NCBI GenBank assembly: GCA_035510795.1
Contig: DATKGL010000007.1
Coordinates: 1-18,434, forward strand
Direction of reading: 5' to 3'
Length of the DNA: 18,434 nt
Origin: DATKGL01 sp035510795
Lineage (GTDB): Bacteria > Patescibacteriota > Saccharimonadia > Saccharimonadales > UBA4665
Below the pieces are notes generated by a model, which was not told where the DNA came from, did not search any database, and worked only from the letters and a program-made list of their open reading frames with translations. Of the stretch, positions 10,601 to 15,918 are shown one piece after another (the first letter of the stretch is position 1; every line of letters starts with the position of its first letter). A program made the position numbers and the translations under genes.

Positions 10601-10784
10601 CGGTCATTACTGCTGAAATTTGGACCTCTACGTCTACAGTAGATAAGTCACCCGAATCCATGTTATTGCTAATATATATTGCCGGCGCAGCATGTGCTTT
10701 AGCTGGGCTTATAGCGCCAAAAAAGGCAGCACCAATGAACAACAAGCCCAAACCCATAAATATTTTATTTTTTAGCAATTTCAT
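7644..10784 (-). CDS. VirB6/TrbL-like polytopic T4SS channel protein
   Basis: 1046 residues. A signal peptide at 1-33 ends in AHA-A. Residues 34-325 form an exported domain with about eleven Cys, including the GWIMCPVYEGAAHMCDWLL segment just before the membrane part, suggesting disulfides. Hydrophobic helices follow at about 331-350, 363-390, 421-490 (two to three helices, with charged RK between), 503-526 and 555-578, which is the VirB6/TrbL layout. A hydrophilic tail of about 460 residues follows, with YDEHDKVTGSVAQTADGLTA-like segments, likely cytoplasmic. VirB6 proteins form part of the inner-membrane channel. This is the first gene of the minus-strand run and is expected to be the operon head. 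The family call rests on topology and context more than on a signature motif. Confidence 0.85.
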   Translation of the reverse strand: MKLLKNKIFMGLGLLFIGAAFFGAISPAKAHAAPAIYISNNMDSGDLSTVDVEVQISAVMTAKGYVSASTVFNNEQLQLVQVGQAWWIEDSNGKELYQIPNALYLKIIDAGSGNQLGTYCTSNDGGSTFQPCAEDDTITPTFTSGDPLSSSGPYPYTLEYSAYFSATDENGASNYPTSNINYYACPSGPNITLNRSCPGKTPLKYWTVESCTYNSPPGLDLFGSNCVTSLGLTTGGNPNHNIPSSITLGLPLTKYTPVTERQQLSSDQTTPTCENQAPDLGWIMCPVYEGAAHMCDWLLTNLVQPLLVTDPISTNPANTTYQIWSNFRIYGNVVLVIALLVLVFGEVIGGGVIDAYTAKKMLPRILMAAILINLSVYIVALLVDMTNVIGGGIGQLLTSPIAQDAQFKFTLTQSGANGVGLLVGSGSVFALTAGIISTGVLGAAVGFIMLFAILPAVLGLLAAFIVILLRKAIILFLVLISPIAFALFCLPNTEKYFRKWWDLLLQTLMVYPIIMIMFAVADILSVTIQQANSSSGIGGGPLLSEAAKISTIGQGLAALIAFVCLFLPLMLIPFAFRMAGGALGKISEVVGNNMNKVTEAIKGNINDPNSLRNKTKRNLGQQVTRGQNRVIQAGRDMKAPALTRARGKIAGLGVFGNVDQRMATYNKAAAQRREDLTSFGDDTLVYAGAGYMEDGKYFDAKGRQISRQTYKRGKSLYGGSQHDISQALTHQLGKALTQDDVAQYRKAFRKNAINEGWSDKEVAGVHAAVTYPHKSVHPSEWYSKPKLLSNGDIYWEDVSQNEGAYGEMVTDLAARPAYELSRVSADDWAVQADHQTRAGRKFEAIDAVLRSGETRQVAADGTVTVSHPGKVVEDHATGIKTVYDEHDKVTGSVAQTADGLTAYGADGRSVASVSTGELRNFAKTDEILDSMVAERVMQVSSDGEVQVAGASPEAQKIIGAMYNSQQYRVGATEGGTNTSQRAVYRKEPVKAAREADSRGETPTQTRARINRVITANTLGTIDATGDQTRPAIINADPAVKPPLQVP

Positions 10785-10951
10785 CTTCTTTGTTTATAGC
10801 ATAAAGACAGCATAAAGATAAGCGTTTACGACTAAGACAAACTAGTTAACCTGCTAATGTTAGGAGCGCAATGGTATGCATAACAATCATTCGCTAAAAT
10901 CATCTTGATTAGACAATCTAAAAAGTTTATATTTTAAGTATAGTAACAAAA
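10785..10951. promoter_or_regulatory. Divergent intergenic control region between T4SS core operon and pilin-like array
   Basis: These 167 AT-rich bases separate the first gene of the minus-strand T4SS operon from the first gene of the plus-strand array, so they must contain both promoters. The plus-strand one is clear and listed separately. For the minus strand only weak candidates are seen, for example a TGC-TATAAA extended -10 reading leftward at 10799-10794, which would leave almost no leader before the ATG at 10784. No strong operator palindrome was found. Confidence 0.55.
10905..10933 (+). promoter_or_regulatory. Predicted sigma70-type promoter for pilin-like array
   Basis: TTGATT (10905-10910) and TATATT (10928-10933) are separated by exactly 17 bases. 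The expected transcription start is near 10940, only about 12 bases before the ATG at 10952. No Shine-Dalgarno-like sequence is visible between, so the first gene may be read from a very short or leaderless transcript. Confidence 0.6.
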
Positions 10952-11485
10952 ATGAAAATTTTGCAAAAAACAAAAAACAACTCAAGAATAATTGGTCTTT
11001 TTATATCCGTTTTATTTGTTTTTTCGGGTGTGTTGATATTTTCGGCATCAGTTGCGGCAGCCCCACTGGCAGGCTGCTCAGGCGGGTCTGATGGCTCTCC
11101 AAGTTCTGGCAAGATCTGTCCTACAACTTTTGCAGCCACTAGTTCTCAGGTGACTATTACCAACCCGAAAGATCAACCGACCTACTATTGCGGCAATGGG
11201 GACGACAAAGTTTATGTATCAATCGATATTGGCTGCAGCCACAACATAAATAACCCAATCATAGATATGATATTTGCAATCATCAGGCTACTCTCAGACG
11301 GAGTAGGCATCGTTGTGATTGCTTCTGTTATAGTTGGCGGCATTCAGTATTCAACTTCACATGGTGATCCGCAGGCCACAGCCGCTGCTACCGCTAGAAT
11401 AAGGGCATCTATGATGGCTCTGTTTATTTATATATTCGCTTATGCAATATTAAACTATGTAATACCGATTAGGTTCTTCCAATGA
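10952..11485 (+). CDS. Pilin-like two-helix protein 1 of T4SS array
   Basis: 177 residues. A signal peptide at about 1-37 (GLFISVLFVFSGVLIFSASV, then AAAP) is followed by an outer segment with five Cys, then hydrophobic helices at about 103-130 and 152-172. Between the helices lies GGIQYSTSHGDP (129-140), the family motif shared with the next five genes. The layout resembles VirB2/TrbC pilins: a leader, two membrane helices and a short polar loop. This is the first gene of the plus-strand array and has the most divergent second helix (RIRASMMALF). Its stop overlaps the ATG at 11482 of a possible longer version of the next gene. The pilin role is inferred from size, topology and location beside virB4/virB6. 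Confidence 0.8.
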   Translation: MKILQKTKNNSRIIGLFISVLFVFSGVLIFSASVAAAPLAGCSGGSDGSPSSGKICPTTFAATSSQVTITNPKDQPTYYCGNGDDKVYVSIDIGCSHNINNPIIDMIFAIIRLLSDGVGIVVIASVIVGGIQYSTSHGDPQATAAATARIRASMMALFIYIFAYAILNYVIPIRFFQ

Positions 11486-11526
11486 TTTTTGGGTTGACTG
11501 GACTTTTTTCACATATAAAGGCAAGT

Positions 11527-12024
11527 ATGTTAAGTAAAATAAAGAAAATATTCATAATTACGACCAGTATAAGTTCATTGATGGCTTTAGTTGCCGCACC
11601 AGCATTAGTTTATGCGCTAAGCCCTGCCAATGGTGCCACCGATACACTTGGCGGCACTTGCCCCCTGACAAATACCAGTTTTTTGGGCTTCCCAACTTGG
11701 TATGCGTATTTACATGGTCTTTATGCCCTGGCTCCAGGAATGAGCCCAACAGACACACACCCCAGCCTGATTTGTGCTCCGACTATTGCTGGTCTGAGTG
11801 ATATTTGGCTAATTGCGGCTGCCATAGTTGAAATATTGCTCAGGGTAGCCGGTCTCGTTGCGGTTGCAATGGTTATCTACGGAGGCGTCCAGTACATAAC
11901 CAGCCAAGGAGAACCCGAGCAAGCAAAAAAAGCTCAAGGTACGATAATTAATGCCCTAATTGGATTAGTGATTGCGGTTGTGGCTGCCACAATAGTAACC
12001 TTTATTGCCGGGAGATTTAACTGA
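11527..12024 (+). CDS. Pilin-like two-helix protein 2 of T4SS array
   Basis: 165 residues from the ATG at 11527. That start is preferred over an in-frame ATG at 11482, which would add 15 residues, because AAAGG lies five bases upstream. In addition, both the sequence around it and the leader (MLSKIKKIFIITTS) are almost identical to gene 6 of the array, whose start is equivalent. The signal peptide ends near residue 30 (ALVYA). The outer segment contains two Cys, and helices lie at about 92-118 and 140-160. The motif between them is GGVQYITSQGEP (119-130). It overlaps the next gene by one base (TGATG), implying coupled translation. Probable T4SS pilin or pilin-like subunit, by inference. Confidence 0.8.
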   Translation: MLSKIKKIFIITTSISSLMALVAAPALVYALSPANGATDTLGGTCPLTNTSFLGFPTWYAYLHGLYALAPGMSPTDTHPSLICAPTIAGLSDIWLIAAAIVEILLRVAGLVAVAMVIYGGVQYITSQGEPEQAKKAQGTIINALIGLVIAVVAATIVTFIAGRFN

Positions 12025-12374
12025 TGAAAGCACTCCTGTTTAATCATCTAGTAACCATACATCATTCTTTTGCGACCGCTATGGCAATATGCGGGCACAA
12101 CAGCAGCACCAATCAGGATATATATTGCGATACTGGGCTGCCGACAGTAAGCGCCTCGAGTGGTAACCTCCAAACAATTCTCCAGCTTCTATTTGGAGCC
12201 CTCGGCGCTCTAGCTATCATAATGATATTAATTGGGGCAATTCAGTTCATTACATCCTCAGGGGATCCTCAAGCTGTTACCAAAGCCCGCGAAACGATAA
12301 TTTATTCTTTGGTTGGTTTATTGGTGTGCGTTAGTGCCGAAATAATAGTAACGTTTATATTAACCAATATTTAA
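12024..12374 (+). CDS. Pilin-like two-helix protein 3 of T4SS array
   Basis: 116 residues, the shortest member. The N-terminus (MKALLFNHLVTIHHSFATAM) is only a weak signal peptide, with His residues in the core, followed by a very short outer part containing two Cys. Helices lie at about 50-72 and 91-114 around GAIQFITSSGDP (71-82). The ATG shares its A with the TGA of gene 2, and GGAG lies nine bases upstream. Reduction to little more than the two helices suggests the conserved core of the family is this membrane hairpin. A minor subunit or inner-membrane component is possible. Confidence 0.78.
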   Translation: MKALLFNHLVTIHHSFATAMAICGHNSSTNQDIYCDTGLPTVSASSGNLQTILQLLFGALGALAIIMILIGAIQFITSSGDPQAVTKARETIIYSLVGLLVCVSAEIIVTFILTNI

Positions 12375-12375
12375 A

Positions 12376-12792
12376 ATGACAAAAAAAGCACTACTTATAA
12401 TAGGACTTCTTCTAGCACTACTTACGCCGTCATTTGTCGTATCTTCAGGCCGAGCCGTGGATATTCTAAACCCGAGTGATAACTCAGGACCGTGCAATAA
12501 CCTTGATAAAACTTCCGAACCAGCAATCTGCAACGACAATGCCGCAAGTTCTAAAGACAACCCGCTTTTTGGCACAAACGGTATATTAACGGTAGCCATA
12601 AGGATTATTTCATTGATTATTGGCATAGCTGCCATAATCATGATAATAATCAACGCTTTTAAGATGGTAATTTCCGGAGGCGATACTCAAGCAATAGCGT
12701 CGGCTCGTACAGGTTTAATATATGCTTTGGTCGGTTTGATGATCGCAGTTATAGCTCAGATATTAGTTGCATTTGTGCTGACGGAGGTATAA
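12376..12792 (+). CDS. Pilin-like two-helix protein 4 of T4SS array
   Basis: 138 residues. A signal peptide (KKALLIIGLLLALLTPSFVV) is followed by a 40-residue outer part with two Cys (C40, C52). Helices lie at about 70-94 and 113-136. The motif is NAFKMVISGGDTQAIASAR, with the usual GG-F-Y start changed to NAFKM, so it is one of the more divergent copies. It starts two bases after the stop of gene 3 with no clear ribosome binding site, so it probably depends on coupling to upstream translation. Role inferred from family resemblance and position. Confidence 0.8.
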   Translation: MTKKALLIIGLLLALLTPSFVVSSGRAVDILNPSDNSGPCNNLDKTSEPAICNDNAASSKDNPLFGTNGILTVAIRIISLIIGIAAIIMIIINAFKMVISGGDTQAIASARTGLIYALVGLMIAVIAQILVAFVLTEV

Positions 12793-12801
12793 AAGATAAT
12801 C

Positions 12802-13272
12802 ATGCATAAGATAAATCCGCTGTTAGTAATAGTTACTATCTTCTTGGCGTTTGTCGGCTTACTTGGGATTCAGAGCCTTAAGGTGTATGCAGATCCTTTC
12901 AGCCAATCAACAGCCCAGAATGAAGCTTGTCAGGGAATCGCTGTAGGCTCTTCGACAAATCCTTGCTCGAGCGATAGCGGCAGCAGCCTCGGGAAAATCA
13001 TTTCTGATATCATTAATATTCTCAGCCTTGTTCTTGGTGCTGTCGCGATGGTCATGATCATTATCGCCGGTTTTAAGTATGTTACTTCGGGTGGCGATAC
13101 GAACGGTGTTGCTTCGGCGAAGAACACGATCATTTATGCAATAATTGGTATAGTTGTGGCAGCCCTTGGCCAAATTTTAGTACATTTTGTTTTAACTACT
13201 ACTCAGACGGCCGTTGACAATTCTTCCAGCTCATCTCAAACAACAACTCCACCAGTTCAGGCTAAAAAATGA
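12802..13272 (+). CDS. Pilin-like two-helix protein 5 of T4SS array
   Basis: 156 residues. The signal peptide (LLVIVTIFLAFVGLLGI) ends near VYA-DP (30/31). The outer part has two Cys. Helices lie at about 66-88 and 111-131 around AGFKYVTSGGDT (89-100), followed by AKNTIIYAIIGIVV. A hydrophilic Ser/Thr/Gln-rich tail of about 25 residues follows the second helix, which other copies lack. The C-terminal half is closely related to gene 6 in both protein and DNA. It lies nine bases after gene 4 and probably belongs to the same transcript. Confidence 0.82.
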   Translation: MHKINPLLVIVTIFLAFVGLLGIQSLKVYADPFSQSTAQNEACQGIAVGSSTNPCSSDSGSSLGKIISDIINILSLVLGAVAMVMIIIAGFKYVTSGGDTNGVASAKNTIIYAIIGIVVAALGQILVHFVLTTTQTAVDNSSSSSQTTTPPVQAKK

Positions 13273-13302
13273 TTGAAATAACCACAACAGTTATGGTATA
13301 AA
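13273..13302 (+). promoter_or_regulatory. Predicted internal promoter ahead of pilin-like gene 6
   Basis: TTGAAA (13273-13278) is followed after 18 bases by TATAAA (13297-13302), with an extended -10 TG at 13294-13295. A second TATAAT lies at 13308-13313. Pilin-like gene 6 has the largest gap of the array (52 bases) and this promoter, so it could be expressed separately from genes 1-5, as expected for a major subunit. An AAAGG ribosome binding site lies just before the ATG at 13325. Confidence 0.5.
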
Positions 13303-13324
13303 GCTATTATAATGAAAGGCAAAT

Positions 13325-13852
13325 ATGTTAAGTAAAATAAAGAAAATATTCATAATTACGACTAGTTTAACCTCGTTGATGGCATTAATAGCTATGCCGA
13401 CACTTGTTAATGCTGGGGTAGTTGCAGCCCCCGGGGCCGGGGCGGGTACGGGTACGGGTACGGGTACGGGTACTTCGTCGGTTAATAATAGTATTACCGG
13501 GGGTATATGCACCGGCATAACTAGCGGGACAAACACGGGCGGAGGGCTGACTCTCAACCCTACCGATAATGCAGCTAACGCCTCCAACTGTACCAATGAC
13601 AAGTCAGCCGGCAACACACTAGGCAATATTATTACGGAAGTAATAAATATCATGTCAATTCTCGTCGGCGCCATTTGCGTCATCATGATTATTGTTGGTG
13701 GGTTTAGGTATGTTACTTCAGGGGGAGAGAGCAATAGCGTATCAGGTGCCAAGAACACCATTATTTACGCCATTGTCGGTTTGGTTATAGTCGCATTAGC
13801 CCAGGTTATCGTTCACTTTGTTCTGAGTCGCCTTGTCAGTCCCACTTCCTAA
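13325..13852 (+). CDS. Pilin-like two-helix protein 6 of T4SS array (Gly-Thr repeat)
   Basis: 175 residues. The leader MLSKIKKIFIITTS is identical to that of gene 2, and cleavage is likely after TLVNA (30). The outer part begins with GAGAGTGTGTGTGTSS, encoded by a hexanucleotide repeat, and contains two Cys. Helices lie at about 103-125 and 147-168 around GGFRYVTSGGES (125-136), followed by AKNTIIYAIVGLVIVALAQV. The C-terminal half resembles gene 5, so the gene looks like a mosaic of a gene-2-type leader and a gene-5-type core. It has its own likely promoter and a good ribosome binding site. It is a candidate major pilin-like subunit, by inference. Confidence 0.82.
   Translation: MLSKIKKIFIITTSLTSLMALIAMPTLVNAGVVAAPGAGAGTGTGTGTGTSSVNNSITGGICTGITSGTNTGGGLTLNPTDNAANASNCTNDKSAGNTLGNIITEVINIMSILVGAICVIMIIVGGFRYVTSGGESNSVSGAKNTIIYAIVGLVIVALAQVIVHFVLSRLVSPTS
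13444..13473 (+). repeat. Tandem hexamer (GGGTAC) x5 inside pilin-like gene 6
   Basis: Five perfect copies of GGGTAC encode a Gly-Thr run just after the signal peptide. The unit is a multiple of three, so slippage would lengthen or shorten the linker by two residues without breaking the frame. Confidence 0.95.
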
Positions 13853-13947
13853 CTTACCTCAGGTTTAGAGCAGCCATTTAAATTATATCTAAAAACAGAT
13901 AAGTATTGTTCTTTGTTTAGTAGCTTTTGTGGGGATAAGATTGTAGT

Positions 13948-14412
13948 CTACTGTATCTGGATTTTCTTTACTGTGTCTTGTTTCAATTTTGTAAAGCCGA
14001 TCGTCAAAACGCCATCTTTTAAGACAGCTTCTATTTCTTCTTCCTTGACCGGAACGGGCAGAGCTATGCTGCGTGAAAACTCACCCCAATAACATTCCTG
14101 AACAAAGTAATTTTCGACATCTTCTTCGTTAGCCGACAGGGTCCCCCGGATACTTAAAGTATTATCAGAAATACTTACATCTAAATCGCTGCGGTTAACA
14201 CCGGCAGTACGAGCTTTAACTATAAGTCTTTCCTTGGTTTCATAAACGTCAACAGCCAGTTGGCCTGGTACACCTTCTTCTTCATCCCACTCTTCTTGAG
14301 CTACAGCCGGCTGGGTCGGATCTTCTACCGGTCCCGCTTCATCACCCAAAAAAGCAGCTGTTAATTCGTCCTCTTCCATTAAGAGATCATCATCGCGATT
14401 GCGTCGCGCCAT
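13948..14412 (-). CDS. Hsp20/alpha-crystallin small heat-shock protein
   Basis: 154 residues. The alpha-crystallin domain covers about 50-146 and contains VDVYETKERLIVKARTAGV, LDVSISDNTLSIRG and the hallmark GVLTIGF (134-140). The C-terminal IQI (151-153) is the I-x-I/V motif used for oligomer assembly. The N-terminal 48 residues are strikingly acidic (DDDLLMEEDE, EEWDEEEG) instead of the usual hydrophobic N-arm. Small heat-shock proteins hold unfolding proteins in an ATP-independent way in the cytoplasm. GGAGG lies about nine bases before the ATG. The gene converges on the pilin-like array and is transcribed toward it. Family identification is firm; heat regulation is not shown. Confidence 0.93.
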   Translation of the reverse strand: MARRNRDDDLLMEEDELTAAFLGDEAGPVEDPTQPAVAQEEWDEEEGVPGQLAVDVYETKERLIVKARTAGVNRSDLDVSISDNTLSIRGTLSANEEDVENYFVQECYWGEFSRSIALPVPVKEEEIEAVLKDGVLTIGFTKLKQDTVKKIQIQ

Positions 14413-14467
14413 AATTGTTACCCTCCAACGAGATTAATACTTGGACTTGAGTTTTTGTATTATTGAC

Positions 14468-14497
14468 AGTATAACTTGCTTCATAAAGCTGGCGCAA
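14468..14497 (-). promoter_or_regulatory. Predicted promoter for hsp20 gene
   Basis: Reading leftward, TTGCGC (14497-14492) and TATACT (14473-14468) are 18 bases apart. This leaves a leader of about 50 bases before the ATG at 14412. No CIRCE-type heat-shock inverted repeat is visible. Confidence 0.45.
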
Positions 14498-14559
14498 CCT
14501 TAAAACAAAATATTTACAACACAATAAACACAACGCCTGTTCGGCCAATCAAGAAAAAC

Positions 14560-14588
14560 TTGGGTTAAACTATTAAACTTGTTATAAT
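14560..14588 (+). promoter_or_regulatory. Predicted promoter for tRNA-Ser(UGA)
   Basis: TTGGGT (14560-14565) and a perfect TATAAT (14583-14588) are separated by 17 bases, and the tRNA begins 12 bases after the -10 box, as expected for a tRNA promoter. Confidence 0.65.
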
Positions 14589-14600
14589 CACCTCTGTTAA

Positions 14601-14690
14601 GGAAGGGTGTCCGAGTGGTTTAAGGAACTGGTCTTGAAAACCAGCGTGCCGGTAACGGTACCGAGGGTTCGAATCCCCCCCCTTCCGCCA
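14601..14690 (+). tRNA. tRNA-Ser (anticodon UGA)
   Basis: 90 bases including an encoded CCA end. The acceptor arms GGAAGGG and CCCTTCC pair fully. The anticodon arm is CTGGT-CTTGAAA-ACCAG with anticodon TGA. The long variable arm (around GCCGGTAACGGTACC) is diagnostic of class II tRNAs such as Ser. The T-loop is TTCGAAT, and its stem has one A-C mismatch in an otherwise GC-rich helix. The last 26 bases are repeated perfectly at 16602-16627, so this gene appears to be an attachment site used by a mobile island. Confidence 0.96.
14665..14690 (+). repeat. Direct repeat, tRNA-side copy (attL-like)
   Basis: The 26 bases from GGGTTCGAAT to the CCA end of tRNA-Ser(UGA) are identical to 16602-16627. 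A tRNA 3' end duplicated on the far side of an accessory gene pair is the standard footprint of site-specific integration into a tRNA gene. Confidence 0.85.
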
Positions 14691-14800
14691 GATAAATTAT
14701 GAAACTTTTTTACAGAGGCCAAAGACAATGAGAGAGGCGACAATAGCTTGGCAGAAGTCTTGCGCTTGTCTCATGGGCTTAGATCATTGCTAACCATACC
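14683..14800 (+). repeat. Imperfect direct repeat A next to tRNA-Ser
   Basis: Starting in the tRNA end (TTCCGCCAGATA), this segment aligns with 15053-15170 at a fixed offset of 370 bases. Agreement is about four in five over the first 50 bases and weaker later, with faint similarity continuing to about 14880. Most differences are transitions, as expected of two old, decaying copies. Confidence 0.7.
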
Positions 14801-15052
14801 AGGGTCTGGAATTGCGATTTTACCATCGAATAACCTGAAACATTGGAACTTTCAGTACTTTCTTGTTCTATACCAAGTACTGTTGACTGATTTTTTTGCA
14901 CAGTATTTATAACTATAAGCTTTCTATTTTTTAGGTAAAATTTTGCTTTCAACAGGTGATCAGGACTCTCATTTCGTCCCTGTTGTCTTTGTCTCATTTT
15001 TGTTAGGCAGGAAGAAAGGTCTAGAATGGGTGGAAAGTCCCAGACCCGAGTG

Positions 15053-15170
15053 TTCCGCCAGATAGATTATGGAACTTTTTCAATAGGTCAAAGACGATGA
15101 AAGAGGCAGGCAGGGCTTGTCAAAAGCCCTGTTTTTATCTCAAGGCCTTATTTTTTAGCTTACCCCACCT
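15053..15170 (+). repeat. Imperfect direct repeat B, starting with tRNA 3'-end relic
   Basis: This segment begins with TTCCGCCA-GATA, the last eight bases of tRNA-Ser plus flank, and aligns with copy A. The sequence just before it (ACCCGAGTG) resembles the tRNA CCGAG before its T-arm, as if the T-arm bases were lost. The repeat fades close to the end of abiEii (15228). Confidence 0.7.
15111..15136 (+). terminator. Rho-independent terminator, plus strand
   Basis: CAGGGCTT (15111-15118) and AAGCCCTG (15124-15131) form a perfect 8-bp stem with a five-base loop, followed by TTTTTA. It points away from tRNA-Ser and would stop plus-strand transcription before it runs antisense into abiEii. The equivalent place in repeat A does not fold this way. 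Confidence 0.75.
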
Positions 15171-15227
15171 GGGCTTGGAGTTCCCAGAATAATTTTTAAA
15201 GCTCTAAATTCTGGAACTTTGTATTTT

Positions 15228-15917
15228 TCATTTCTGGCGTTCGACGAGACGACTTTTCAGATCAAACAAGATGTCTTGTTTCAGGGTACTTCTCGTCCTA
15301 TCTTTTTGTGCATCGGTCAGTAATTCACCAAGCCCATCTAGAATATTACTTTCGTTTACACGGGCTTCTATAAACTCGATAAGTACAGCGAAGTACTCTT
15401 GCAGAGTCTGATTGGCCCGCAGCTTTATAATTTCCTCATCAATATCGAAATGCTTCGTAAACATGAAATGCGCGTCATAGAGGTCTCTGTTTTGCAGCTT
15501 CTTTCTATCTGTAATAGCGCACAATTTATGAGCAAACATATAGCTTGGATCCATTGTAGGCACAATCAGTCCATAAAAATCCTTGTTTACGTATCGGTCT
15601 GGGTAGTCTCTTTTGCTCACTTCTACCTTCACTTTTTGGAGTAACTTTTCATAACTGCCGAGCCAGAACCATGTATTACGTTTGTTTGATCTATCTGTCA
15701 CCCGCAGGTACTTAGTTACAATCTGGTTAAGTTTTTCATCATCGAAATTGTCGGAAAGCAGATTAAAGTCTAGGTCAACAGAAAACCTATCCAGCCCGTA
15801 GAACATATATAAGCAAGTGCCACCCTTGAGGGCGAGTGAGGCCTGTAGGCTTGAGTTGGTGTAGATATCCCTCAGTATGCTTTTTAATATTTGATCGTGT
15901 CTTTGTATGTCCAGCAT
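15228..15917 (-). CDS. abiEii: AbiEii-type nucleotidyltransferase toxin
   Basis: 229 residues from the ATG at 15917. This start is chosen because GAGG lies six bases upstream and the ATG is one base after the abiEi stop; an ATG at 15929 or TTG at 15938 would overlap abiEi. The nucleotidyltransferase fold is visible. KGGTCLYMF (31-39) and SVDLDF (46-51, with Asp48 and Asp50) form the first catalytic motifs. Lys131 in AHKLCAITDRKK and RDLYD (144-148) are the later AbiEii motifs. AbiEii proteins are toxins of type IV toxin-antitoxin modules, some of which abort phage infection; related MenT enzymes block tRNA charging by adding nucleotides to the 3' end. All key residues are present, so it is probably active. 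The substrate is not known here. Confidence 0.9.
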   Translation of the reverse strand: MLDIQRHDQILKSILRDIYTNSSLQASLALKGGTCLYMFYGLDRFSVDLDFNLLSDNFDDEKLNQIVTKYLRVTDRSNKRNTWFWLGSYEKLLQKVKVEVSKRDYPDRYVNKDFYGLIVPTMDPSYMFAHKLCAITDRKKLQNRDLYDAHFMFTKHFDIDEEIIKLRANQTLQEYFAVLIEFIEARVNESNILDGLGELLTDAQKDRTRSTLKQDILFDLKSRLVERQK

Positions 15918-15918
15918 T

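Larger units (their letters stand above)
14691..15227. other. Gene-poor segment between tRNA-Ser and abiE
   Basis: About 540 bases with no convincing gene. It consists of repeat copy A, an AT-rich stretch (14801-15000), an attachment-like relic at 15042-15060 and repeat copy B with a terminator hairpin. A 72-codon minus-strand frame at 14997-14779 lacks a ribosome binding site and recognisable features. The segment reads like the remains of an earlier insertion. Confidence 0.6.

Noticed and set aside
11482..11526. Upstream ATG giving 15 more residues to pilin-like gene 2
   Set aside because: The downstream ATG has an AAAGG site and a leader identical to gene 6; the extension would spoil the signal peptide.
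13444..13473. CRISPR-like repeat
   Set aside because: Direct hexamer run with no spacers, inside a coding region; no CRISPR array or cas gene seen anywhere in the window.
13291..13761. 156-codon minus-strand frame opposite pilin-like gene 6
   Set aside because: Its Val-Pro run is simply the antisense of the Gly-Thr repeat, and the plus-strand gene has signal peptide, helices and promoter.
13853..13947. Terminator between the convergent pilin-like array and hsp20
   Set aside because: Only a 5-bp TATCT/AGATA stem was found, without a T-run; too weak to call.
14779..14997. 72-codon minus-strand frame in the tRNA-abiE gap
   Set aside because: No ribosome binding site, no recognisable domain, and it overlaps repeat copy A; likely chance frame in decayed DNA.
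15097..15192. 31-codon plus-strand frame in repeat B, with an ATG at the equivalent place in repeat A (14728)
   Set aside because: The aligned frames diverge and stop early in A, and the frame in B runs through a terminator hairpin.
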